A stretch of DNA of 35,229 nucleotides from an archaeon (GCA_016550485.1 JABXGV010000181.1:1-35229), one strand, 5' to 3'; counted from the first letter of the stretch, positions 22,427-31,149 are shown. Notes: generated by a model from the sequence alone, not told the origin. Program-made: numbers and translations.

Positions 22427-22885
22427 GTGTCCTCATCATATCGCCATATTATACGCATTGCCCGTACAGATATCGACGGAAGTGCCAAGTTAGGCAAAGC
22501 ACTTAGTGCTGTAAAGGGCATAGGCCAACGCTTATCCTACGTCTTAGTTAAGGCTGCAGGGTTGAATCCTGATCAAAGGGCAGGGTTCATTACTGATGAG
22601 GATATCGCAAAGCTGGAGGAGATCCTTAAGGAACCCCAGAAGTATGGGATTCCGAATTGGATGGTTAACCATAGGAAGGATATGGCAACTGGTCTTGACA
22701 AGCACATAATTGGTCCTGATTTGGACTTTCAGTTAAAAATGGATATTGACCACCTTATGAAAACTAAATGCTGGCGTGGGATTCGTCACGGACTCGGATT
22801 AAAGGTTAGGGGACAACGAACCCGATGTACAGGTCGTAAGGGGCGAACCGTGGGCGTTACACGCAAAAGATTAACGAGGGGATAA
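22427..22885 (+). CDS. rps13: 30S ribosomal protein uS13 (S13p)
   Basis: 152 residues. It has HIIRIARTDIDGSAKLGKALSAVKGIGQRLSYVLVKAAGL at the N-terminus (the helix-hairpin-helix) and the C-terminal CWRGIRHGLGLKVRGQRTRCTGRKGRTVGV, which reaches the P-site tRNA. GTG 22427 with GAGGTG upstream. It heads the uS13-uS4-uS11-Rpo3 block conserved in archaea. Confidence 0.96.
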   Translation: MSSSYRHIIRIARTDIDGSAKLGKALSAVKGIGQRLSYVLVKAAGLNPDQRAGFITDEDIAKLEEILKEPQKYGIPNWMVNHRKDMATGLDKHIIGPDLDFQLKMDIDHLMKTKCWRGIRHGLGLKVRGQRTRCTGRKGRTVGVTRKRLTRG

Positions 22886-22888
22886 ATA

Positions 22889-23479
22889 ATGGGCGGTATA
22901 CGAAAACCAAAAAAGAAATTCATATCACCTGGGCATCCTTGGCAGAAGACACGCCTCGCAGAAGAGCTAACATTTGTGGGTGAATATGCGCTACGAAACA
23001 AGCGTGAATTATGGCGCCACCGAACATTACTGGCTAGATTTCGAGGGATAGCTCGCGATGTGCTCGCTATGCCGTTTGATCGTCGTGGGGTTCAAGAAAC
23101 CCAACTATTAGGACGCCTACAACGCCTGTCTTTACTAAAGGAACACTCGTCTTTGGATGATGTTCTTAATCTCACAATCCGTGATGTATTAGAGCGACGG
23201 CTACAGACACAGGTTTTCCGACAGGGGCTTGCAAAATCCTTTCATCACGCCCGTCAACTGATTATACATGGACATATCATGCTAGATAATCACCGCGTCT
23301 CTTCTCCAGGGATGCTCCTCAAAAAAGGGCAGGAAAAGGCTCTAGAATATTCGACAGCTAGCCCATATCGCTCGCCGAATCATCCAGAACGCCCTAAGGG
23401 TGATGACGTGGAACCCGCATCAGCTCCTAAAGCAACAAGACAGTCTCGAGCGGAAAAACGCGAGGAAAAAACAAGGTGA
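22889..23479 (+). CDS. rps4: 30S ribosomal protein uS4 (S4p)
   Basis: 196 residues. It starts GGIRKPKKKFISPGHPWQKTRLAEE; the S4 RNA-binding domain is at about 105-150 (VLERRLQTQVFRQGLAKSFHHARQLIIHGHIMLDNHRVSSPG). uS4 begins small-subunit assembly. The final ~30 residues are an extra charged tail (Lys, Glu, Arg, Pro, Ala). It is 3 bases after rps13. Confidence 0.96.
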   Translation: MGGIRKPKKKFISPGHPWQKTRLAEELTFVGEYALRNKRELWRHRTLLARFRGIARDVLAMPFDRRGVQETQLLGRLQRLSLLKEHSSLDDVLNLTIRDVLERRLQTQVFRQGLAKSFHHARQLIIHGHIMLDNHRVSSPGMLLKKGQEKALEYSTASPYRSPNHPERPKGDDVEPASAPKATRQSRAEKREEKTR

Positions 23480-23487
23480 GCTAGAAG

Positions 23488-24081
23488 ATGTCTGAGGAAA
23501 CTCCAACTCCAGAATCTGATGAAAAACCGGAGGACGAAGAAGGCGCAACTTCTCCCTCAGCCGAGGCATCTGAATCGTCAGAGGAACCTAAACCCGTTGA
23601 AGCAGAGAAACCAGCAAGAAGAAGGACAAGAACATCGCGGCGAGCGGATTCAAGATCTGGAGGTCGGCGGGTTCGAACTCCCACCCCAGTCGAAAGTACA
23701 GAGAAATGGGGCGTGGCTCACATTTACAGTTCATATAATGACACAATTGTGCATATCACGGATTTAACAGGAGCAGAAACTATAGCTCGTGCTTCTGGTG
23801 GGATGATTGTAAGAGCTGACCGTGATGAAAGTTCCCCTTATGCAGCTATGCAAGCAGCTTTTCGAGCTGCCCGTGCTGCAATGGACCGAAACATTACACG
23901 AATCAATATTAGAGTACGTGCTCCAGGAGGGCATGGTCCCAAAACACCTGGTCCTGGGGCTCAAGCAGCCATTCGCGCGTTAGCACGAGCAGGCCTTCGT
24001 ATTGGACGAATTGAAGAGGTGACACCTATGCCCCATAATGGAACACGCCGTCCGGGAGGGCGCAGGGGTCGTCGAGTATAA
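23488..24081 (+). CDS. rps11: 30S ribosomal protein uS11 (S11p) with acidic/basic N-terminal extension
   Basis: 197 residues; the core begins near residue 72 with WGVAHIYSSYNDTIVHITDLTGAET and ends with TPMPHNGTRRPGGRRGRRV, the standard uS11 end. uS11 lines the mRNA exit on the platform. The first ~70 residues are not part of the usual ~130-residue protein: a Glu/Ser/Pro-rich stretch, then an Arg-rich one. The start ATG at 23488 is next to the rps4 stop and there is no internal ATG before the core, so the extension looks real. rpo3 begins after the stop if its start is at 24119. Confidence 0.94.
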   Translation: MSEETPTPESDEKPEDEEGATSPSAEASESSEEPKPVEAEKPARRRTRTSRRADSRSGGRRVRTPTPVESTEKWGVAHIYSSYNDTIVHITDLTGAETIARASGGMIVRADRDESSPYAAMQAAFRAARAAMDRNITRINIRVRAPGGHGPKTPGPGAQAAIRALARAGLRIGRIEEVTPMPHNGTRRPGGRRGRRV

Positions 24082-24118
24082 GGAGTTAATGTGCAGTGCG
24101 CGGTGGGGAGGTGTAATC

Positions 24119-24955
24119 TTGAAGGTAACACTACTAGAAAAAACCGAGGATACGATTATTCTTCACATTCAAGATGTCACTCCTGGGTTTTTGAACTCCT
24201 TACGCCGCGTTATACTTTCTGAAACACCAGTCATGGCGATTCACGAAGTAGTAATACTAGAGAACCAATCACCTCTCTTCGATGAAACTATTGCCCACCG
24301 CCTTAGTTTAGTACCTCTCCGGACCAATCTCGAACGCTATGTCCTACCTGAGGAATGTGAATGTAAAGGCGTTGGCTGCAATTTATGTCAAGTTGGATTC
24401 ACTCTCGAAGTCGAAGCACCTGAAGATGGTTATGTCGCTACCACAGGAGATTTGAAACCTCAGGATCCCGATATTGTCCCAGTTAGTGCTGATATCCCAA
24501 TCGCAAAACTTGCGAAGGGTCAGCGTATTGTAGTTGAAGCGTTTGCTCGGTTAGGTATTGGGAGGGAACATGCAAAGTGGCAACCAGTTTCCTGTGTAGC
24601 GTACAAGATGGTACCTCATGTAAAGGTTGATGCAGCTAAGTGTGATGGGTGCGAAGAATGTGTGAAGGTATGCTTCAAACAAGTCTTTGAAATTCAAGAT
24701 GGCAAAGCCGTTGTTGTCAGAGAAATGGATTGCAGTCTCTGCAATCTTTGCACAAAGGAATGCGTCGGAAATGCAATCACTGTAGACTACGATAAAACTA
24801 GTTTCATATTTGTCCTTGAATCGACTGGCGCGTTGCCTCCTATTACAATTTTCGAGAAGGGTCTCGATGTGTTCAGAAAAAGATTAGAGGTGCTAATCGC
24901 TCAGTTTCCAGGTCGAAGACCTAAATCCAAACCCAAAAGAAAAACTAGGAAGTGA
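24119..24955 (+). CDS. rpo3: DNA-directed RNA polymerase subunit D (Rpo3) with two ferredoxin-type motifs
   Basis: 278 residues. The alpha-like assembly domain has TPGFLNSLRRVILSETPVMAIHEVVILENQSPLFDETIAHRLSLVPL, and pairing to Rpo11 is at the C-terminal part. In the middle is a ferredoxin-like insertion with two full CxxCxxCxxxC motifs, CDGCEECVKVC and CSLCNLCTKEC (about 175-220), so two 4Fe-4S clusters could bind. A further Cys group, CECKGVGCNLC, lies earlier. The basic C-terminal end (KSKPKRKTRK) is a short tail. TTG 24119 is chosen because GGAGGTG lies 5 bases before it; ATG 24089 (AAGGAG upstream) is an alternative. Confidence 0.94.
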   Translation: MKVTLLEKTEDTIILHIQDVTPGFLNSLRRVILSETPVMAIHEVVILENQSPLFDETIAHRLSLVPLRTNLERYVLPEECECKGVGCNLCQVGFTLEVEAPEDGYVATTGDLKPQDPDIVPVSADIPIAKLAKGQRIVVEAFARLGIGREHAKWQPVSCVAYKMVPHVKVDAAKCDGCEECVKVCFKQVFEIQDGKAVVVREMDCSLCNLCTKECVGNAITVDYDKTSFIFVLESTGALPPITIFEKGLDVFRKRLEVLIAQFPGRRPKSKPKRKTRK

Positions 24956-24961
24956 GAATCA

Positions 24962-25321
24962 TTGAATACGAAGTCAACTAATGAACAGCTTCAGCGGCTT
25001 CTAATACTCTTAAAAAGGCAGTCTAGAACACCGGGAGGCCGTATCTGGCGTATCCTTTACGAGCGTCTTCAAGCTCCTCGTCGGACTCGTGTCTGGGTTA
25101 ACGTTGCTGATCTCCAACGCCACTATGAAAAAGGTTATACGATGGCGGTTCCGGGTAAAGTTCTCTCGGAAGGTATTGTAACAGATAAACTTCAAGTAGC
25201 AGCCCTGTCCTTCTCCTCGAATGCTCGAACAAAAATCGTGGGTATGGGCGGGAAATGCCTATCGCTTGAGCAATTGATGGAAACAAACCCATCAGGTAAG
25301 AATGTGAAATTGATTGTGTGA
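24962..25321 (+). CDS. rpl18e: 50S ribosomal protein eL18 (L18e)
   Basis: 119 residues, archaeal length. LLILLKRQSRTPGGRIWRILYERLQAPRRTRVWVNVADLQRH and TMAVPGKVLSEGIVTDKLQVAALSFSSNARTKI are the family blocks; the fold resembles uL15. It starts at TTG 24962 and lies between rpo3 and rpl13, as usual. Confidence 0.95.
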   Translation: MNTKSTNEQLQRLLILLKRQSRTPGGRIWRILYERLQAPRRTRVWVNVADLQRHYEKGYTMAVPGKVLSEGIVTDKLQVAALSFSSNARTKIVGMGGKCLSLEQLMETNPSGKNVKLIV

Positions 25322-25334
25322 GGAGAAACTAACA

Positions 25335-25808
25335 ATGGCAAAAAGGAAGAGTGAAACCGCTATAGCTGATGAAGCCCCTATAATAACACCCCTAGTCGTT
25401 GATGCTGCAAACAAGGTCGCTGGGCGGATTGCTAGCATCGTTGCCAAACATCTTCTTCAAGGGGAGCACGTTATCGTTATCAATGCCGTCAAAGCAGTTC
25501 TTTCTGGTAACAGGGCTTCCCTTATCCAAGAATTTAAAGAACGGTTAAACATTCGCACACGAAGCGCTCCCTGGAAAGGGCCTCTTCATTGGCGTGAGCC
25601 CCACTATATACTTCGTCGTATGATTCGTGGTATGTTACCATGGAAAAAATCTCGCGGTCGGCAAGCTATGAAGCGTCTTCGCGTCTATCAAGGCACTCCT
25701 GAGACTGTTACGATTACACGGCGTCTTGACCTCCCAGAGTTCACTCGGACAGGTCGCCGTACGACCTATCTTGGTGAAATTGCTCGTGAAATAGGTTGGA
25801 AGGGATAA
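25335..25808 (+). CDS. rpl13: 50S ribosomal protein uL13 (L13p)
   Basis: 157 residues. The archaeal pattern is seen in VVDAANKVAGRIASIVAKHLLQGEHVIVINAVKAVLSGN, then GPLHWREPHYILRRMIRGMLPWKKSRGRQAMKRLRVYQGTP. uL13 is an early large-subunit assembly protein. ATG 25335 with GAGGAG about 9 bases upstream is preferred; the frame is open to 25314, inside rpl18e. Confidence 0.95.
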   Translation: MAKRKSETAIADEAPIITPLVVDAANKVAGRIASIVAKHLLQGEHVIVINAVKAVLSGNRASLIQEFKERLNIRTRSAPWKGPLHWREPHYILRRMIRGMLPWKKSRGRQAMKRLRVYQGTPETVTITRRLDLPEFTRTGRRTTYLGEIAREIGWKG

Positions 25809-25811
25809 ATT

Positions 25812-26213
25812 TTGAAAATTGTAGTGAGTTCAGGAAAACGAAAGGCATCAATTGCACGGGCGACAGTCCGCGAAGGAACAGGAAAAGTTCGCATCAATAA
25901 GCTACTGCTTGCTCATGTAAAGCCTCACATTGCAAGGCAAATCATCGAAGCGCCTCTTCTTCTTGCGCCTAAAGATGTAACTGAAAAAATTGATATAAGC
26001 GTTAATGTTCGCGGAGGCGGTGTCATGGGTCAAGCCCAAGCCTCTCGGATGGCTATAGCTAGGGGCCTGGTTGATTTCACTAAAAGTATCAGCCTCCGTA
26101 CTGCGTTCATCGAATATGATCGAAGCATGATTGCAGGGGACTCTCGTCGCCGGGAACCCAAGAAGTTTGGTGGTCCTGGTGCACGTGCCCGTAAACAAAA
26201 GAGTTACCGATAA
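25812..26213 (+). CDS. rps9: 30S ribosomal protein uS9 (S9p)
   Basis: 133 residues. It starts KIVVSSGKRKASIARATVREGTGKVRIN and ends GDSRRREPKKFGGPGARARKQKSYR, the classic basic tail that touches the P-site tRNA. TTG 25812 is 3 bases after rpl13, with AAGGGAT at the rpl13 end as ribosome site. Confidence 0.96.
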   Translation: MKIVVSSGKRKASIARATVREGTGKVRINKLLLAHVKPHIARQIIEAPLLLAPKDVTEKIDISVNVRGGGVMGQAQASRMAIARGLVDFTKSISLRTAFIEYDRSMIAGDSRRREPKKFGGPGARARKQKSYR

Positions 26214-26225
26214 AGGAGATTAACC

Positions 26226-26426
26226 TTGATAATTCCGATTAGATGTTTTACCTGTGGGCGGCTCGTCGCCGATAAATGGACTGAATATAGCCGTCGGATT
26301 CGTCAGGGAGAAAACCCTGCCGCAGTTCTCGACTCGCTTGGGCTTAAACGGTATTGCTGCCGTCGAATGCTCCTCAGTCACGTTGACCTAATCGATGATA
26401 TCTTACAATTTGCGGAGAAAACCTAA
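26226..26426 (+). CDS. rpo10: DNA-directed RNA polymerase subunit N (Rpo10)
   Basis: 66 residues. It starts MIIPIRCFTCGRLVADKW and has LGLKRYCCRRMLLSHVDLIDDIL; the CxxC and the CC pair form the zinc site of Rpo10/RPB10. It belongs to the Rpo3-Rpo10-Rpo11-Rpo12 assembly platform. TTG 26226 follows AAGGAG. rpo6 (rpoK), which often sits between rpo10 and rps2, is absent here. Confidence 0.95.
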   Translation: MIIPIRCFTCGRLVADKWTEYSRRIRQGENPAAVLDSLGLKRYCCRRMLLSHVDLIDDILQFAEKT

Positions 26427-27041
26427 ATGACAGAAGACCTTCTTGTGCCTCTTGATCAATACCTAGCCGCTGGAATCCACATAGGAACCCAAGTAAAAAC
26501 CGTCTCTATGGAGCCTTACATCTACCGTATACGACAAGATGGCCTATACGTTCTGGATATACGAAAATTCGATGAGCGACTACGTATTGCCGCAAAGACT
26601 CTTGCACGACAAGAGAATCCCGCAAAAATCGTTGTTGTTGGCGCCCGACAATACGCTCAGAAGCCAATCCTTACATTCTGCAACGCAATAGGCGCAACCC
26701 CCCTTGCTGGACGCTTTATTCCCGGCACTTTTACTAATCCCCGACTTCCGCAATATACTGAACCAGAATTGGTTCTCATTACTGATCCTCGCGCGGATTA
26801 TCAAGCTGTTAAAGAGACAGCGAAAATACGGATTCCTATCATTGCCCTTGTAGACACGGATAACTCTCTATCTTATATTGATCTTGCCATTCCTGCCAAT
26901 AATAAAGGCCGGCAATCATTAGCGCTTGTGTTTTGGTTATTAACACGGGAAGTCCTCAAGGAAAGAGGTGAGCTAACTCCTGACACAGAGTTCAGTCTCA
27001 CACCAGAAGACTTCGTGGCTTTACTACGTCGTACAGAATAG
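26427..27041 (+). CDS. rps2: 30S ribosomal protein uS2 (S2p/SA)
   Basis: 204 residues, normal for archaea. Core: LLVPLDQYLAAGIHIGTQVKTVSMEPYIYRIRQDGLYVLDI, then GRFIPGTFTNPRLPQYTEPELVLITDP and IPIIALVDTDNSLSYIDLAIPANNKGRQSLALVFWLL. It begins directly after the rpo10 stop and ends the operon. In many archaea the next gene group is the mevalonate pathway, as here. Confidence 0.96.
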   Translation: MTEDLLVPLDQYLAAGIHIGTQVKTVSMEPYIYRIRQDGLYVLDIRKFDERLRIAAKTLARQENPAKIVVVGARQYAQKPILTFCNAIGATPLAGRFIPGTFTNPRLPQYTEPELVLITDPRADYQAVKETAKIRIPIIALVDTDNSLSYIDLAIPANNKGRQSLALVFWLLTREVLKERGELTPDTEFSLTPEDFVALLRRTE

Positions 27042-27065
27042 ACAGATTTCTTAGAGAAGGGTATT

Positions 27066-27090
27066 GTATCTAGCAACTAGGATACCTTTA
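27066..27090 (+). terminator. Hairpin after rps2, possible transcript end
   Basis: GTATCTAG (27066-27073) pairs with CTAGGATAC (27077-27085) with one bulged base, followed by a short CTTT. It is 25 bases past the uS2 stop and before the mevalonate promoter, so termination or processing is plausible; the T-run is weak. Confidence 0.35.
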
Positions 27091-27171
27091 CTGCCAAACC
27101 ATAGGGCAGAAATACCAGTTCACAAGCTCCACGCTAGGGATACTTAAGGTTAGACAAACCCTGCAAATAGA

Positions 27172-27187
27172 GAAAAGGCTATTAAGT
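27172..27187 (+). promoter_or_regulatory. Probable promoter of the mevalonate gene group
   Basis: GAAAAGGCTATTAAG resembles the adkA promoter (18741-18757). It ends about 32 bases before the ATG at 27219, so the mRNA would have almost no leader. Confidence 0.5.
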
Positions 27188-27218
27188 TCCTCGAACTAGC
27201 TCGTTTTGGGTGTCAATT

Positions 27219-28172
27219 ATGGGTAAAGGAAGCGGATACGGAAAATCCATTCTTTTTGGAGAACACTTTGTCCTGTACGAGTATCAAGGTGAAGCACTGC
27301 CTGCAATTGCCGCGGCAATCGGCTCAACCACAACATGCTATGTGCGGCCAATCTCATCACCAGGCTGGAAATTAACTGACCGTAGACCAGCTGTACCTGG
27401 ATACAAGACTAAAAAGAAGGAGGAACAGCGTGTTTCTATCGAGAATATTCTACGCTTTGCGGGTATTGATTTAAGTGAACAAGGGATTCACATTACTTTA
27501 GGTGGGAAATTAGTGTGTGCTAGTGGAGTTGGTGCTAGCGCTGCCAGTTGTACTGCTCTAGCTCGTGCATTGAATGATGAGTTTAAACTGGGATGGGACG
27601 ACCATCAGGTTAATGCTGCAGCATATGAAGGCGAGAAAGGCTATCATGGTACACCAAGCGGCATAGATAACACTGCTGCAACCTTTGGAGGTATTGTATG
27701 GTTCCAAAGAGGTGCTTCGGGTAGCCCTCCTACAGTTGAAACTATCAAACTGAAAGAACCAACTGAATTAGTTATTGCCAGCTCAGGAATTACAGCTAGC
27801 ACAAAAGAGGTAGTGGGCGACGTCCGGCGTATGAAGGAGGAAAAAGCGAACTGGTTTGACCAAATTCTTGAAGATTATAAGGATATTGTGACAGCAGGTC
27901 GCCAAGGCTTAGAGGAGATGGATTTGAGGTTGATTGGGTTGTTAATGAACCAAAACCATAACCTCCTTATCGAAATAGGAGTCACTTGCGACGAAATAGA
28001 GGAGATCGTAGGAGTTGCACGCAAGGCAGGTGCATGGGGCGCGAAAGTGACAGGGACTGGTCGTGGGGGAAATGTGATTGCTCTAACACCAGGACGGGCG
28101 TTACAACGTAATGTAGCAGGTGCTATCGAACAGCGCGGATACAGCGTTTGGTCCACCCGAATTGGTGTATAA
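27219..28172 (+). CDS. mvk: Mevalonate kinase (GHMP family)
   Basis: 317 residues. The three GHMP motifs are present: SGYGKSILFGEHFVLYE at the start, CASGVGASAASCTALARAL (ATP loop, about 103-121), and the C-terminal KVTGTGRGGNVIAL. TPSGIDNTAATFGG, with the catalytic Asp, is typical of mevalonate kinase. It makes 5-phosphomevalonate for isoprenoid synthesis. ATG 27219 is preferred over GTG 27210 since the motif then starts at once. The downstream genes continue the pathway by dehydration and decarboxylation rather than by a second kinase, so the substrate assignment is well supported by context. Confidence 0.93.
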   Translation: MGKGSGYGKSILFGEHFVLYEYQGEALPAIAAAIGSTTTCYVRPISSPGWKLTDRRPAVPGYKTKKKEEQRVSIENILRFAGIDLSEQGIHITLGGKLVCASGVGASAASCTALARALNDEFKLGWDDHQVNAAAYEGEKGYHGTPSGIDNTAATFGGIVWFQRGASGSPPTVETIKLKEPTELVIASSGITASTKEVVGDVRRMKEEKANWFDQILEDYKDIVTAGRQGLEEMDLRLIGLLMNQNHNLLIEIGVTCDEIEEIVGVARKAGAWGAKVTGTGRGGNVIALTPGRALQRNVAGAIEQRGYSVWSTRIGV

Positions 28173-28190
28173 CATTCAGAGGTGTTTTTC

Positions 28191-29492
28191 ATGGGATTGC
28201 GCGAATATATAGAACGATTGGATAAGGCTGGCTCATTGCTTAAAATTCAGAAACCAGTGTCAAAACGCTTTGAAGCGGCTGGGGTTCTAAAAGCAGTCGA
28301 GCCAAAACCAGTGTTGTTTGAACATGTGAAGGAAGCTCCGGGCTATCGTATTGTAGGTAACATCTGTTGTACAAAGGAAAGTATCGCGTCTTACTTGGGT
28401 ATTGGGAAGAGCAAAATTATCTCTACATTAGCACAGGCTATCGAACAAAGATCTTTACCCAAAGTGGTGGAAAAGGCGCCCTGCCAGGAAGTTGTAGAAT
28501 CTAAAGTAGATCTGAGCAAGGTTCCGATTCTATTACACAACAAACGGGATGGGGGGCCATACATTTCATCTGCTGTTGTCGTTACTAGCCACGAAGATTA
28601 TGGACAAAACCTCGACTTCCACCGAGCAATGCCGATAAGCAAAGACAGGATGAGTACACGCATAGTGGCGCGCAGGAACTTCCATACATTCTTAGAAAAA
28701 AAGGGGGAATTACCTGTTGCTTTCTGTGTAGGGAATTCTCCGAATATTCTAGTCGCAGCAGCTACATCCGTTGAGATCGGTATCAACGAGCTTGAAATTG
28801 CAAACGCGTTAGAACCTATTCGCGTTGTGAAAGCTAAAACGTCAGATTTACTCATACCTGCAGACTGTGAATGGGTGTTGGAAGGAAGAGTCTATTTGAA
28901 CAAGCGCCACGATGAGGGGCCTTTTATCGATTTAACCGGAACCTATGATGTAGTTCGTCAAGAGCCAGTTTTTGAAGTGAAATGTATCACACATCGGAAA
29001 GATGCAATTTGGCAGGCTTTATTACCTGGGGCGCTTGAGCATCGAGTGTTAATGGGTATGCCTCGGGAACCGACGATATTCCGGAAGGTCATTGAGGCAG
29101 GCGTTAAGTGCTTGGATGTCAACATAAATCCAGGTGGGTGCAGTTGGCTTCATGCTATCGTACAAATCGATAAGCAGAAAGAAGGCGATGGTAAACTCGC
29201 CATCGACGCTGCCTTCGCGGGTCATCGAAGCTGCAAGCATGTGTTTGTAGTCGACAAGGATGTTGATATCTATGATCCGCTACAAGTCGAGTGGGCGATG
29301 GCTACACGCTTCCAAGGTGATCAAGACCTAGTCGTGAAGCCAAAGGAAAGAGGTAGTAGTCTAGACCCAAGCGGAGAACCGGGAACACATCTAACCACAA
29401 AGATGGGTTTTGACCTTACCAAGCCACTGAAAGGAACAGGTTATGACCTTGCGCCATTTCCTGAAGTTGATTTGAAAGACTATTTGGAGTAA
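28191..29492 (+). CDS. UbiD-family decarboxylase, probable anhydromevalonate phosphate decarboxylase
   Basis: 433 residues. UbiD-family features: N-terminal LREYIERLDKAGSLLKI, VGNICCTKESIASYLGI, the central GPYISSAVVVTSHEDYGQN and a C-terminal EWAMATRFQGDQDLVVKPKERGSSLDPS. Family members use prenylated FMN. Placed between mevalonate kinase and the aconitase-X subunits, it is best read as the decarboxylase of the archaeal mevalonate pathway, turning trans-anhydromevalonate 5-phosphate into isopentenyl phosphate. A plain UbiD role in quinone synthesis is less likely given context. The UbiX-type flavin prenyltransferase needed for the cofactor is not in the window. ATG 28191 has GAGGTG upstream. 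Confidence 0.88.
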   Translation: MGLREYIERLDKAGSLLKIQKPVSKRFEAAGVLKAVEPKPVLFEHVKEAPGYRIVGNICCTKESIASYLGIGKSKIISTLAQAIEQRSLPKVVEKAPCQEVVESKVDLSKVPILLHNKRDGGPYISSAVVVTSHEDYGQNLDFHRAMPISKDRMSTRIVARRNFHTFLEKKGELPVAFCVGNSPNILVAAATSVEIGINELEIANALEPIRVVKAKTSDLLIPADCEWVLEGRVYLNKRHDEGPFIDLTGTYDVVRQEPVFEVKCITHRKDAIWQALLPGALEHRVLMGMPREPTIFRKVIEAGVKCLDVNINPGGCSWLHAIVQIDKQKEGDGKLAIDAAFAGHRSCKHVFVVDKDVDIYDPLQVEWAMATRFQGDQDLVVKPKERGSSLDPSGEPGTHLTTKMGFDLTKPLKGTGYDLAPFPEVDLKDYLE

Positions 29493-29499
29493 ACCGTAT

Positions 29500-30687
29500 A
29501 TGAAACTGATGGCTATTGAGAAAGAAATGCTAGCAGGAAAGCATGGAAAAGCAACCCAAAAGAGTATGGAGATACTAGTGACCCTTGGCGAAATCTACGA
29601 TGCCACACGAATGATTCCTGTCACTTCCGTCCAAATCGCCGGAGTCAGTTACGCAAATCTTCGGGAACCCGGTTTAGAATGGCTTGCGGAAATGGCAAGG
29701 GATGGTAAGGTTCGAGTCCTAACAACTCTAAACCCTGCAGGGATGGACCTTGATAACTGGAGAGCGCTCGGCATTGACCCCGAATTCGCTAAGAACCAGA
29801 AGCGTGTCGTCGATGCTTTTGCCAAGATGGGAATTATCACAACCTGTACCTGTACACCCTATTTGATTGGTAATCTCCCCCATTTCGGTGAACACATCGC
29901 TTGGGCAGAAAGTAGTGCTGTATGCTTTGCCAACTCTGTTATTGGCGCCCAAACCAATCGCGAAGGTGGCCCAAGTGCTTTAGCCGCTGCCTTGACTGGA
30001 GTCACACCAGAATACGGCTACCATCTAGACGAAAATCGCCAAGCCCACATCACTATCAAAGTAAAGGCTAAGGTTCGAGGAACTGCTCGATTTGGTACAT
30101 TGGGTAAAGTGATTGGGGATATCCTAGATGGGAATGCAGAGTGGACAATTCCGTACATTAAGGGGATTTCTCAAGCAAATACTGATGAACTCAAGGCCTT
30201 TTGTGCATCTGTTGCAACTTATGGAGGTACTGCTTTATTTCATATGAGGGGGATAACGCCCAATAAGACGAAGGTTCCTCAAGACCTTCTATTGGTTACT
30301 GAGAAAGATATGGCAGACGCAGAGAAGGAGTTAAATGATGAAGAAGCTGCCATCGATTTTGTGAGTATAGGCTGCCCTCATGCATCTATACGAGAAATTC
30401 GGCGCATTGCCGAGCTTGTAGAGGGGAAACAGGTTACCAAAGAAACTTGGGTGACCACTGCGCGACCTACAAAGCGAATTGCTGATCGTGTAGGTTATAC
30501 TGCGATTATAGAGGCTGCTGGAATTAAATTCGCTTGTGATACGTGTTGTGTGGTAGCACCAATAAAGGGTCGGTTCAAAGGGCTAGCCACCGACTCGGCG
30601 AAAGGCTGCTACTACGCCCAAGGACGGCATAAATTCAAAACCAAACATCGATCTTTAGAAGAGTGTATTGAGGAGGCCCTATCATAA
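29500..30687 (+). CDS. Aconitase X large subunit, probable phosphomevalonate dehydratase large subunit
   Basis: 395 residues. Aconitase-X features: an N-terminal EKEMLAGKHGKATQKSMEILVTLGEIY, TTLNPAGMD, then Cys residues in TTCTCTPYLIGN, SIGCPHAS and CDTCCVV, placed to hold an iron-sulfur cluster, plus AESSAVCFANSVIGAQTNREGGPSAL. In the archaeal mevalonate pathway this subunit and the small one dehydrate 5-phosphomevalonate to trans-anhydromevalonate 5-phosphate. The last base of its stop codon is the first base listed for the small-subunit ATG, so the two are surely co-translated. Hydroxyproline-catabolic aconitase X is the alternative, rejected on context. Confidence 0.9.
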   Translation: MKLMAIEKEMLAGKHGKATQKSMEILVTLGEIYDATRMIPVTSVQIAGVSYANLREPGLEWLAEMARDGKVRVLTTLNPAGMDLDNWRALGIDPEFAKNQKRVVDAFAKMGIITTCTCTPYLIGNLPHFGEHIAWAESSAVCFANSVIGAQTNREGGPSALAAALTGVTPEYGYHLDENRQAHITIKVKAKVRGTARFGTLGKVIGDILDGNAEWTIPYIKGISQANTDELKAFCASVATYGGTALFHMRGITPNKTKVPQDLLLVTEKDMADAEKELNDEEAAIDFVSIGCPHASIREIRRIAELVEGKQVTKETWVTTARPTKRIADRVGYTAIIEAAGIKFACDTCCVVAPIKGRFKGLATDSAKGCYYAQGRHKFKTKHRSLEECIEEALS

Positions 30688-31079
30688 TGGCAAAGTTACA
30701 CGGTCGTAAAATAGCGAAAGGTAATGCTGAAGGAGAAGCACTGGTAACCAGTCAAGGTATCTCGTTTTATGGTGGCGTTGATCCTGATTCAGCTGTTGTC
30801 GTTGAAAAAGGACACGAGTTAGAGGGCAAGTCAATCTCAGGAAAAATCCTTGTTTTTCCAAGAGGGAAAGGCTCAACAGTCGGCTCATATGTAATCTATC
30901 AACTGGCAAAAACGGGCAAAGCTCCAATAGCTATTGTCAATAAGGAGTGCGAAACTATCACCGCAGTCGGCTGTATCATCAGCGATATTCCTGCGGTTGA
31001 CAAAATTCCTATAGAGAAGATTAAGACAGGCGACCACCTCTACGTTGATGCCACTAATGGGCTTGTTGAAATCAGATAG
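30687..31079 (+). CDS. Aconitase X swivel-domain small subunit, probable phosphomevalonate dehydratase small subunit
   Basis: 130 residues. It has GNAEGEALVTSQGISFYGGVDPDSAVV, then KILVFPRGKGSTVGSYVIYQLAKTGKAP with the conserved GKGSTVGSY (catalytic Ser region), and IISDIPAVDKIP. This is the swivel domain found separate from the catalytic subunit in archaea and fused in some bacteria. It overlaps the large subunit's stop by one base, which fits a two-subunit enzyme. Confidence 0.9.
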   Translation: MAKLHGRKIAKGNAEGEALVTSQGISFYGGVDPDSAVVVEKGHELEGKSISGKILVFPRGKGSTVGSYVIYQLAKTGKAPIAIVNKECETITAVGCIISDIPAVDKIPIEKIKTGDHLYVDATNGLVEIR

Positions 31080-31149
31080 CCCAGTAAAACGTTAACACAA
31101 AAATACGCTTGGCGGATATTACTTACATAGAATATTGGGGACATTCCGG

